From assembly GCA_039619475.1 (NCBI GenBank), contig CM077116.1:373932794-373996793 (forward strand): a DNA stretch of 64,000 nt. The letters are read 5' to 3'. A model generated the notes under the pieces. It searched no databases. It had not been told where the DNA came from and saw nothing but the letters and a program-made list of their open reading frames with translations. Source of the stretch: Icerya purchasi. Its lineage: Eukaryota; Arthropoda; Insecta; Hemiptera; Monophlebidae. This document shows, piece by piece, positions 48,363 to 60,185 of this stretch; the stretch's first letter is position 1; the number at the start of each line of letters is the position of its first letter. Position numbers and translations under genes: made by a program.

Positions 48363-51300
48363 TTTAGTAATGAAGATACATTTCTGATTCTTTTCTTCTT
48401 GTACTTTGATCATCTTTTTGATTTCATTCTGCTTGGTGCTCTCGTGTCTGCGCTGAATTTCCATTATGTATTAGTTTAATTTAAGATTAGGAGATTGCTG
48501 TGAGAATGGCTAGTAGGTAAATAAATATAAATAACGTATTATAATTGAAGCGCATAAGTCTTATCTTTTAAATCGTACTGTATCAGATATAATTAACATT
48601 AAGCCGATGTAATTACTATGAATAAATGATATAATTAGGTTGAAAACTCGCAAATTATTTAAAAAAAGAAAGAAAGAAAAACTTTAACGTATTTCAATTG
48701 AATTCTGTTTTATTTGTCGATAATCACGAGATTCGATTTAATTCTGAATCCATTTCAGTATTCGAAAGAAATAATCTGTAGTTTTAAATAATAATAAAAT
48801 CATTACAAACATTTTTAAAATATATATAATGTATGTTTAGATTAGTGGGAAAAAGAAACAAAAACAAATATGCTAATGAGAGAAAAAAAAAGAAGATGTT
48901 AGTGAATTCTTTACACCGTGTAAAGTAGTAAATAAAGAGAGTTTATTAAATTACAAGAATATTAACGTTTTGAAATACTCGAGAATAATCTGCTTAAGAA
49001 TCCACGATGTTAATTTTTAGTATAAATTAGAGTCGCCTGTAATCACTGACGGAATTAATATTTTTTAACCCGTCTATACAATAGCGGAGTTAGGTATTCT
49101 CTAGTTTGAGGTGTTAATATTTCATACGCATTTAATATAGCCTTGAATTTCGCGTTAAGAACATACCATCTATAAGCCACATTGATTTCGCATTTAGTTT
49201 ATAATAAAGCTAACGGAAGACCGGACTGAACAATATGTAATGACCCTAATGATTTGTATTAGCTTTCGTTATTTCCCCTAGAGTGTAAGACCTACAAAAC
49301 CGAAGGAGTTGTGTTTTGTCTACTTTTGCCGATGCTTATTGAAAGTAAGTTTATTATCTAATATTAAGGCGCCGGGTTATTTGATGCGATTGGGGATCAA
49401 TGCGGGACCTAAGAATTTATAAATTTCTGTGTCGATAATTGAAAACATTTAAGTGGTGAAAAATATTACCTGCGTTTTAGAAGAATTTCGATTACATATT
49501 TAATTAAGAACACGTGTGAAAGCGAATTACTCATTTTAGAAGGTCTGTACGAATTTAAAGTGATACTCTTACATAGTTAACATGTAAGCAAAACCCCGAT
49601 GTTCGACATATCTGGGGAAATTATTAAAGAAGGACCTACGCTAACTTGCAACATACCAACAAATAGTACGTTTTCCTTACGCAGATAATATAGCAACGTA
49701 ATATAGAATAATCGTACCTCCGCTGAGTATTTTAATTAATTGGGTGGTATAAATTTGAAGGTTATTAGTTTAGAATACAAGAATTGACGTTAAAGAGTTA
49801 CCAAACCGAATGTTTGTTACGATTCAGATCATATCGGTTATAGATTCAGTTATTTCTACAACTGGAATGACAAATTTAAAATCTAACCAGGTTGTTTGGA
49901 ATGAATATTTATATCCGAAATTATCTCCTTTGGAGCCTCTTACCTTTTCAACATAGAAGACTTAATTGATCTCTTATTGTTGACCGTTGAAGTACCTATT
50001 TTTTAGATAGTAGGATTATGTTTAACTTCTAGGCGTGGGAAAAATACCCAGTTTTTATTAGAGTGTACTATTTAATCACAACGCTAATTTTGACCATACC
50101 ATTTTTCGGTATATTTTCCAATATTAGAGAAGGTATTACTGGTACGGTGTTATCATAATCACGATTTTCTTCAGGCGTGTCTTGTGTCATGGACGTTGTT
50201 TTTCAAAAATTTGAGATAGTGCGTTTAATTTTATCCCCCATCGGTAATTAGTTGCGAGCTGGAAGACTTTATTCTACTAGACGCTTCTAATCAAAGCGCC
50301 GTATGCGATTGAGGACGACGCAAGGAACAAGTGAATATAGATATTTGGAAGAACTGCAAAAAACAAGTACAGGCTTCTTGCTGTCCGTATTGAAGGAAGA
50401 AAGGTAAATTTCACAATTCTTTAGGTAGACCGTAGTGAGCAGATTAGGTAAAGAACGAGGCAACAACCATGAAAACGTTGTGATGTGCATAATGCGAGAT
50501 AGTCAATGGAATAATGTAAGTCTGCGATTGATTATAGGGACGCCGAACAGAAAAATCGCTTAATGTATATATCGATCGCGAGTGAAGCCCGGTGAAGAAT
50601 AAACAGAAAAATTAGACGAAATTTAAAGTATTTGTAATGTAGGTGACGAATTTGAAATGAGTATAGAGAAACTGAATGTACTCCATATGCGTAACAAATT
50701 CGTTTTATTTCGTACTAGTAATTATAGTGTAGTGAACTTAATGTTGAGTTTTACGCCATGTTCCTCGATGAGATTACGTAGCATATTTTAGAAATTTCTT
50801 GCGAGTAGTGGCATTTTTGAGTAAATATTAATTAGTTTCCGGCTGATAAAAATGTGTTTAAAACGATAGGTTCAATGAAGTGAACAATTAAAATAGTGTA
50901 TAGTCACTATCACAAGTTCTATAAGAAACTCACGGCACACTGCGAATTTATTGGAGATGGTAAGGTTATTTAAAACAGAAAACAGCCATAACGAGGTGGA
51001 TGAAGAATAAGAAGCGTAGATCTCATTTGAGTTTGTGTCAGTCCGCGCGATTTCTTGACACTCATCTGCGTGAGTTTACTAATCCGCATATTTTTCATCG
51101 TTCAGTTTCGGTTTCCTACTTTTCCGTGTTATTAGACTCACTCTTCTGTCTGCATTAAAACAATCCGGCCAAGCTTTTTTTTGATCACTGCTGAAATCAC
51201 AGGAAATTGTCTAAATTTCATTACAATGCGTAAGACCCGCAATATTAATATGAGACAAACTTGAGTACTTTTCAATTCTGTACTCAGATACACTTAACAA

Positions 51301-52127
51301 TATGTACAGCACTCGGTTACGGGCAAATGATCACGCTGTGATTCTGTCGTTTGGAAGATTGACAGTATTCATAAAATGATTTTATCGAAAAATCTACCAG
51401 TCCCAGTGATGAAAGCTTTAATATCAGTTCATCTTCCAATCGCGGCGGTATTCTTTAATCCAAAATCGTCTGTTCGTTTGTTCTCAGAAACGCATGCTAT
51501 TTTTTTATCGCTATCTTGTTTCAATTTCCCCCGTCTTTGTCAGGGACGGCAAACAGGTCGCAAAGGTCTTACGAAAAAACACGATTAGACTCGGAATATG
51601 GATTTTAAGAATGGTCGACCAAGTACACGAGTTTCTGTAGAGATTACTTATCGAACGAAAGTGACGAACATTCTCCAATCAGACGCCGTCATTTTTCGCA
51701 TTAACAATTCGCGATAGGTGATACTACGATAATTGGAAATACCTTATGTTAAACATCCGAAAGTAAGTTGACACAAATCAACCATCCGAGAAAGGTATAA
51801 CGCACAATTTTAAGGAAAAGTATTCGAAAATATATTGTATATCGGAAGAGTAGGAGCCAGTGTTTATGCGAAAGTGCGTTCCACCGAAATCAGTTGGCTA
51901 AATTACGCACAATAACTGAGCAGTTCTCTCGATGACTTCTTTAATTTTTTTAAAATTTATTGTTTGTTTATTTTAAGAAAGTTTGTTATCAAGTACTGAG
52001 AGGTGCATTACTTATTTTCCTGCTGTCGTTAATCGTAAAGTGCACGTATAAGATATTCAATTTAAAATAATCAAAGATACTAAAATTGAAAAAAAGGAAG
52101 CATCACTAGTAAGAATAGGGTATTTTT

Positions 52128-52161
<34 letters not shown>

Positions 52162-52176
52162 CCATCATCATTATCA

Positions 52177-52222
<46 letters not shown>

Positions 52223-52565
52223 CAGACTAGAAACGGTGAATATGAGGAAAAAAAAATAGAGTAGTTGGTTATCATTCGAATTGGAGGCTACTGGTGAGAA
52301 TCGTGTAAAACTTGAATTCTAAAAAGAACGGTACAAGTCGTCAGTTCGTATCATCAGTCAAATTCTTCGTTCAAAAATTTACAAAAGATTAACACGGTAA
52401 ATTAACGCAGTGTTGAAAAAGTCAGATATCAGGAATAATTCTAAACTGTTTCACCCTAATACGTCTTTAATTTTGAATTCTGACGGAATACCGAACTAAA
52501 TGCAGTTTTTATCAACTTAGAAAAAATTAGGTTATACGTTCACCGCATATGTAGATGTTTAAGAT
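48363..52565. other. No recognisable gene
   Basis: AT-rich, with short frames on both strands (for example 50287-50490, 51376-51588) lacking recognisable domains. A trinucleotide microsatellite lies near its right end. Confidence 0.4.
52128..52223 (+). repeat. (ATC)n/(ATT)n compound microsatellite
   Basis: About 20 ATC units with few changes run into about 13 ATT units. Confidence 0.95.
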
Positions 52566-53049
52566 TCTGTTCAGATTTCTGGACCGGATTCTATCCTTCA
52601 TTCTTTACCAATCCTCGATCTTTTTACCTTTTTGTTCAACCCTTCCCTTCCTCTCTTCCTTGGTTTAATCTTTTCCCCAACCTTAGCCGTTCGATTATTT
52701 CCTCTATAGTTCGCCTGCGGTTCAATCATAGTTTGCTCCGGCTTCTATTTTCCGTTTTTCTATTGTTCAATCTCCTTTGTGTCTTTATGACTCTCCAGAG
52801 CACAATTATACCTGTGATGCGAATGACATTTTGTTCGAATGCTCCTTTATTTCCTCCGAACGTTCTACTCTGTATTCTAGTCTTCTGCGCCTTGACCTTC
52901 CTACTCCTTATAGTGCCCACTCCATTCTTGCACTCCCCTCTTTCAATATAGTTCCTTTGTTGGTCTTCTTTATCTCCTTAATTTCTAATCTTTTCCTTAT
53001 ATAATGTACAATTCTTTGCGTTGGGTAAGTTTTCCACTATTGACGTGCC

Positions 53050-53082
<33 letters not shown>
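52566..53082 (+). mobile_element. LINE 3' fragment with poly(A), same family as 3350-3565
   Basis: The fragment begins after RNase H (a DFWTGFYPSF-like start corresponds to KFWSDIYPSSF in the 9.5-kb element). It reads through SSIVRLRFNHSLL and the C-terminal motif CDANDILFECSF (near 52812) to ISLISNLFLI and a stop near 53002. It ends TTGACGTGCCC plus about 33 A. Frame changes near 52770 break it. No RT or RNase H core remains. Confidence 0.8.
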
Positions 53083-53659
53083 TTCTATGCACATACAATA
53101 TACGGAATTCTAATAAGATAGTTCAAAAACGATAAAAATATCAAATAAAAATCAATAACGCACGAACGGTTTGACTTATAAACTTCAAAATCGGATGATA
53201 AATTTCAATTAAAATTCTTTTTAAAACCATATCTATAACTTATAAGATAATCAATTACTCTGGGAGGAAACAGACCGATAAAAAAACCGCCAACCCCAAA
53301 ATTCACTCAAAAATTTATAACTAATCACTAGATAACCATTTAAATCTGAAATTCAGAATTTGAAATAAAGTACAAAAGTTCTTTTATGAAGTCAAAAAAT
53401 TACACTTAAAAAATTATTCAACTCGGCTCCGCCATTTTGGGCAAAAATAGCAAAAAAAAAACAAAAAGATGTTCACATAAGCAATAGCCCGAGTAAAAAA
53501 ATTGAAGAAACCAAAACGTATCTTAAATATATGCATAAAGAACCGTCTTATACGAAAGCTATAGCCGAGCTTATAACTTTATATTTAGGCCCTCGGGCGC
53601 CGAAAGCTCGAAAGTTTTGGAAAAAAATATCTTTTCCCCGGTATGCGATATATCGATGG

Positions 53660-53745
53660 AAATATCACTATTTGTCGGGAACGAAACCGCATTTCATTTC
53701 CTTAACGAAACATTCAAAGTTGACAAAAAAGTTCAAAAAAGCCAA
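53660..53745 (+). repeat. Dispersed repeat, copy 1 of 2
   Basis: Matches 54470-54550: CACTATTTGTCGGGAACGAA, then CATTTCATTTCCTT, then ACGAAACATTC and a GTTGACAA(g/a)AA block. Confidence 0.65.
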
Positions 53746-54469
53746 AAAGCCTTTAGATCAATTACGTGTGAAAGGAAAACAACGAAATGTCCCTCCCCGA
53801 TACGTACTATTTCTATTATAGATTACTAGAATTTAATGTCAATAATATAAAATTACTATCCAGGTAAAAAATTCGGTCAACAAGAAACCAAAGTAATACA
53901 TATTACATCTATCCCCGCGGTGTAAATCTACGAATTGATGACACCGAAGAAGACAGCCGCGCCATCCCACTGATGATTCAGTTTTAATTAAATTAATAAG
54001 TACAATCCCTAATTATATATTAAAGAAAGAAAAAATTGGTGCGTGGAAAAAGGAGATGGAAAAGTGGCTGAAGGAATGGTACAAAGATTGAATTACGCCC
54101 TGAATCTCTCTACCTTTTAAATGCTTCTTTCTTTATGTATTTCGACTTTCTCGTGTCATTCCCTGATATTAAGTTCTCAGACAAGATCATGTTTTTCAAA
54201 ATATTAAGCTGCCTGCATGTACCGGTGTATGGATACGTATTACGGTGCGTGTTTACGTATTTGCATGCGTGTATATACTTATACTTACGAGTAGATATGA
54301 CGCTAGGTTTACGAATATTATGATTTATGAAATAAGTTAAGATAGTTTGTAATTTTTGTACTTTTTTTTTATTATTGAACGTTGATAAGAGTGTCGGGCA
54401 CTCACACAACGGGCATATTTGCCGTGTGAGATCCACAACTTATTTTAAAAAAAAAAAGAAAAGAAAGAA

Positions 54470-54550
54470 AGATCGCTATTTGTTGGAAACGAAACCATAT
54501 TTCATTTCCTTGATGAAACATTCGAAATTGACAAGAAGCTCAAAACAGCG
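54470..54550 (+). repeat. Dispersed repeat, copy 2 of 2
   Basis: Matches 53660-53745 with few differences (CGCTATTTGTTGGAAACGAA at its start). An A-rich run lies just before it. Confidence 0.65.
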
Positions 54551-57500
54551 CGAAAAATGGCATCTCCTCTTTTGCCGCGCGAAAAATCAGATTTCTCTGT
54601 TTCGAATTTATTATTAAGTGAATATAACTATTATAGTTATCTTTTAAACATGCGGAACACTCAGCGCATGAAACATCGTGCTTGACTGAACTTGTTTTCT
54701 ATTATCATGTTCGTTCGTCCGTTATTTTTCACCATATGTTGGCTAATATTAAAATGATTTATTCCAAAGTGTACTCTGGTCAGAGTCGTCAAATAACATG
54801 AAAACAGAGACCACTTCGGAGAAACTTTTAATATAACAAAAGCGCCATTTACACTTGGTATACTTTCAGCACTGTTTACTGTTGGAAATAGAATTTGGAA
54901 ATGACGTATTTTTGTCATTAGAATACAGAAAACACGGATTCGCAAAATGTTAAAATTTAAAGCCCAAAATTTTTCAATTAAAGGGACTATGAGTGCGAGT
55001 GATTTAAAATACTAACAATACTAATTCCCACAGAAATGTCGATTCGAACAAAAAAAAAACGATAGCACGATTTGTAAGCTCATCGCGGAAGGAAATATTA
55101 CGTCTCAATATTTTTTCACAAAACTTCGACCGTGTAGACTAACCCGAATGATTCTTTGTTTATTTAAAAGCGTACCACCGGGCAGTAGGATAGTCTCAAT
55201 AGGTGTATTAATAAGTATGGGTAAGTACTAGAATGAACGTCAAAAAATGGGAATTCCTTTAAGGAAAGACCTTTTTTACAAGAGTTACCAAAGAAAGATT
55301 TTCATTGGGATATAGGGAAAATACGAATCCCTGAAATTTTAAAATAAATCGGTTCATGATATTACCAACGTTAGTTTTCTAATTCGAATAAAGATAATGG
55401 ATGTTATAATTAATAAAAATGTGCAAAGAACAATTCGCAAAACACATTTAATTATAAATAGAATATTGCCGGCCAGTTTCAGTTGCTGTTCTTCTATAAT
55501 ATGTTTTTTAATTATTTTGTAATGTGAAATTGGTATGCCGAGGGACTGGTAAGTATTAATGTTGTGTAAGAATTATCGTAACATCTCCTTTCATGTGTAT
55601 TACTCTGAAGTATGTTTTCTTTTATATTTTTTTTGCTTTTCAGTTCGTTTTTATGAAAAAAAATACGATAAATTTTGAAGTCAGATTTTTATCTTAAAAA
55701 TACTTTTTTCTTACATAAATATCGCAACATTTTTATAGAAGAAACTTTTAAATAGATGGAACTCTATCTTTAGAATTTTCGTTTTAACAATAAACCTAAT
55801 CACGGGGTTAAAAAATTATAAATAGGGATAAAATTTTCGCAATTCAGGAAAATCAAACGGAGAAACATAGCGAATATTATAGATTAATAGGTAAGTTTTT
55901 TAAATTGACGTGACTGAAATGGTTGTAAGAATGCGATGAAACGGAAAAATAAACTGATAATAAAGGGCAAAAACTTCAGGTAAACAATGCATCTGTACAT
56001 CCGGTTTGGTAATTAGTTAATAAAACGAATAAATAAATTCGAAACAAAGAAACCTTAAAAATAAATGTAGATTTATGCTGGCGTTGTTTTCGAGAGAATG
56101 TATTCCATCTTGGAAAAATAAATATTACTAAAGAGAGATCCTAGCATATGAGTATGGTATTAAATTACACATCTTCATCTGAAAGGGGAAAAGAATTATT
56201 AATTAATGACTAGAAACAACCTAAATTTGACGAATATGTAATGATTACGATTCAGTGTACGTTCTCACATTAATCATTATTAATATTTATCCGAAATAAT
56301 ATATATTTATCTAATAGCAAAAAAATAAAAGCAATAAATAAAATTTATCCTATTTTATCGCTTTTGTTTGTTTGCTATTCGGTAAATATAATACGTTGTT
56401 TCAAATAATTATTTCTAGCAAATAGGTGTGTGAATAATATATTACGTTTAATAAGTAGGATTTCAGGTTTTCCAGCTGAAGATGAAGGACGTTCTGGAAA
56501 ACGTTTCTAAGATACAACTATTCACATTGAACTAGGCCAAATTTATCAAGGTTCCGCGGAGATTTTATTTAAAAGAGATTTTAATTTTCGGTTGCGACTT
56601 GGAACTGGGAAATACTGTGTGACGCGTAAGACTAACTGTAATTAAACCTTGTCGACATTAACGTTATGCAACAGTAATCGTTTCAAAATCGAATGAATAC
56701 GCAAACTTTTTTATAATACTCGGTAATATAAGAATTTGTATTAATTTTGCGCAAGATGAATCTAAAATATCTCTCGATCCGAGTAAAATTATACCTCGAT
56801 TAGGTGTGCCAAGGACTTTCGTATTTTGGTTCATCTAAAGCGATATAATTACACAAGTAAAAGGCTGCCAAAATTTTTAGCGACCGAGAAAGGTTTTTTT
56901 TTTTTTTGTTGTTCATCGTTGACTGATTACAAAGTGACTTCCTTAATATCGTTTTTAATTCGATTAATTTTCATTTTTAATCAAACGCGGTACCGTCTTA
57001 AGTGACTCGGCATCCAAACATTAATCTTATGTGCTGCTGAGAATAAATTAAATCACAGTCCGCGTCGATTTACACATCCTAATTTTTAGAAGTAAAAGAA
57101 AAAATAAATTCAGAGCAATCGTGATCGTGTCATTATTGTGTAAAGAAATCTTTGTTGAAATATAATGGATGTCGATAAACTCTTCGGATGATGAACGAGT
57201 AATTGTTTTTTTTTTTTTTTTTTTATCTTCGTCGAATATATTCTGGAACAACAGAAGGATAATATTAAGACATTTTACTAATGAATTGTGTACGCAAGTC
57301 GGCATAATAATAATAAAACTATCGAATCTACCATTTTGTTATTGAGCCCCATTAACAGGAAATGTTGAACTCCAGTGTTTACTAAAAAGCAAGCGTATTT
57401 TTATAATCGCTTATTCGTACGGCCGTCATAACGCGTTTCTTCCTGGAATTTTGGTAACCACTCGTCATTTTAATTTGATTTGAGCGTGGCAAATAATACA

Positions 57501-57807
57501 TGGCCGATAGTTTTTTGAATTTGACGAGTTAGCCGCGAGAATGTACAGTTGCCTTTCGACAAAAATTGAGTAAGGTATTTAATGGGTTGGCTGAAAGTTC
57601 GGAAGAGCTACGTGTACGCTTTCACGGTTTATTTATTATACATGAGTCCCGGCACTGTCATAAGAACAGTGAACCCGGTTGTGTTAGTGTTTGTGAGTGC
57701 CGTCTGATGTTACCTTACTTTAATATGTCGATTTACGTGCATTAAGTGAAAGATTTTTAGATCACAAAAAATTAGGCTAGTTAATATTATTCGAAAATAT
57801 TACGTGT

Positions 57808-57808
<1 letters not shown>

Positions 57809-57855
<47 letters not shown>
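57809..57855. repeat. (TA)n microsatellite
   Basis: About 23 uninterrupted TA units. Confidence 0.95.
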
Positions 57856-57858
<3 letters not shown>

Positions 57859-58409
57859 TGAGAACTTCCATCGGCGTGCTAAAAATTCCTATCGCTTTCT
57901 TCTTTGTGTAAAATCCTATAAAGATATTTAAGAGGGGTTAAACAAGATCTTTAGTAAATAAATGTAATCTTTCACTACAGGACATTAGATTAAATGAACA
58001 TTCAACTGGTTCTGTAGATTTAATTTGTATTACTATCTAACCGGCAGGGCTGTGCCCAGAATTATGAAAAGGCCCCTGGTTTGAACATTTCCTTCGCATA
58101 TTTATTTTATAAATAATAATACATTTTTTACTAATATTCATACTATTAATAATTTCAGTCATTTTGATTTATATATTAATAATTTACATATATGAATTAC
58201 CCCGTATAAACACATTAATAAAAATTACACATATGTTATTAATTATAATAAAAATTTTTGCGTAAAATGTTAATGAACTACTTCAAAATATGAAGCAGAT
58301 TTTTTTTTTTTTTGAAGTGTAAGAACATCCCAAAAAATTATCAATATTTATTTTAAATTTTTGATTTTTTTCAGATTTTTCTGTACTTATAATAACTATT
58401 TCAGTTCTA

Positions 58410-58600
58410 ATAGGACGGGCTTAACCGCCAAAACTCCCCGCGTGGACATGGCCTTGCTGATCGGTATAAGTGTTGGTTCGAATCTTGTCCTAGGAATGAA
58501 AATTTTGATTTTGCCCACTTTTTAATCGGATTTTTATAAAAAGGAATTTCCTAGCTCTTCAATAAAAATTTCACCTACGATATGTATACAATATATATAT
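58410..58600 (+). repeat. tRNA-like SINE candidate
   Basis: GTGTTGGTTCGAATCTTGTC near 58468-58487 is a good B box/T-arm-like sequence. It is preceded by GGCCTTGCTGATCGG, resembling an anticodon arm, and flanked by TAGGAC...GTCCTA that could be the ends of an acceptor-like stem. The body runs into a (TA)n tail at 58589-58606. It is more consistent with a tRNA-derived SINE than a working tRNA because the D arm is not well formed. Confidence 0.4.
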
Positions 58601-58913
58601 ATATATGTATGAAATTAAAATTTGTTTTCCATCGTGATCTTTATGACGCTATTAATCTAAAACTAAGTTGAACGATGTAAGCTAAATTTTTAGGCTCTGT
58701 TTAAAATAGATGGATAACAATAATATGTAACCAGCCAAAACAAATAATTGCAGATATCGGACATTAATAAAAACAAAAATTTTTGACTTTGTTTTCACTT
58801 TTTAGGCAGCTTACTATTATTCACATTTTCCATTTTATATGACTATTTTATTACCTTTTAAAAATTGATATAATTGTTTACACACGGCTCTGTATTTGGT
58901 TAAACTACTATCC

Positions 58914-59623
58914 CATCAAAAACATAAATGTAAAAATCGGAGCCAAGTTCAATATTAAGAATATGCGCGGTTGTCGACTTCGCCGAGAAAAAAATTGAGA
59001 TCGAAATGGGTGCCGAGTTCTGTAGATAATCCTGAAATTTATTTATAAGAGCATACAACATTCTAAAATGAATTTTAAAAAAACGTTTTCTTGTTTTCTT
59101 GATAGACAACAATGTTTGCTATTTAAAAATATATAATATCTTAAATTTGAACAGTCAAATTATTGATAAATTCTAACGATTCCAGCTGGCTGGTTTTTAC
59201 CAGAAAACCAAATTTTTAGAAGAATAAGATGTGTTGACTTTACAATATAAAAACAGTAACTTGCCTATAACATAAAGAAGATAAGTTGATTAGCCAAATA
59301 TACGATAACTTGTATAAACTGGTCAAGTGAAATCGTGAACTTTAATTTATCTTGAATTATCTACTTTGTGTAAATAATTCGACTGTTCAAATTTAAGATA
59401 TTATATATTTTTAAATAGCAAACATTGTTGTCTATCCAAAAAACAAGAAAACGTTTTTTAAAAATTTATTTTAGAATGTTGTACGTTCTTATAAATAAAT
59501 TTCAGGATTATCTACAAAACTTGGCACCCATTTAGATCTCAATTTTTCTCTCGGCGAAGTCGACAACCACGCATATTCTTAATATTGAACTTGGCTCCGA
59601 TTTTTACATTTATGTTTTTGATG
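58914..59623. mobile_element. Foldback (long inverted repeat) element, well preserved
   Basis: Arms of about 250 bases (58914-59163 and 59373-59623) pair in reverse complement with only scattered mismatches, around a 209-base loop. Both outer ends read CATCAAAAACATAAATG. The short frame readable on the minus strand in the left arm (58900-59112) is mirrored in the right arm and has no known domain. A non-autonomous foldback or MITE; the similarity of the arms suggests it is younger than 42534-43063. Confidence 0.8.
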
Positions 59624-59654
59624 TGATATCATTACTTTTTGTAAAGAAATTATT

Positions 59655-60185
59655 ATTATTATTCATTTAAATTTAAATTCAAATCGTTTATTCTTCAAAA
59701 TAGACTTACAAAGTGAGCACCATTTGAAAATCAAATTGTTGAGTCCGTCTGCCCCCTAACTCTAAAACTACCACCACTTCGGATATGGCTGAAGGGAAGA
59801 AGTGGCAAGAAATTCTTACTGCAGTACACAGGGCCCTACAACAAATGTCATGTAATTTTCATCTCTTTTTTTACAAGTATGTCTAAATCAGTATACAATG
59901 TTAATTTCCTGTGCTGTGCTGGAATCGTATTGCTCCATAATATTATGTGTTTATCATTAAGATAGTCGTGCATTTTATAATAAGCTTTGTCAAGCATGCT
60001 TTTTTTCCGGAAGGTCGAGTATCTCGATTGGAATTTTATTATAAAAACGCACACAAGCCTTAAAAATGTGCCAGCTGTTAATAAAAATCGATTGCTTGGA
60101 AAATATTTCAAACCGTAAGAATTCACTGTTTTCTGATTTTTTCCTTTGTATACAAACAATAATTACCCAGCTGGATGCCAAATTT
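59655..60185 (-). mobile_element. 3' end of a jockey/CR1-like LINE, minus strand
   Basis: Two minus-strand frames joined across a break near 60005 give HIFKACVRFYNKIPIEILDL and then LDKAYYKMHDYLND with a W shortly after. This is the standard C-terminal wording of many insect LINE polyproteins (FYN-IP-EI, then KAYY-v-dYLND). The 3' UTR ends near 59660-59700 in AATAAACGATTTGAATTT and AATTTAAAT repeats, as such elements often do. RT is not present. Confidence 0.65.

Larger units (their letters stand above)
53083..58409. other. No recognisable gene; short dispersed repeats
   Basis: The stretch holds a duplicated segment (53660-53745 and 54470-54550) and a (TA)n run at 57809-57855. A short KKEMEKWLKEWYKD-like peptide near 54045-54090 resembles LINE C-termini but is too short to call. 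Confidence 0.4.
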
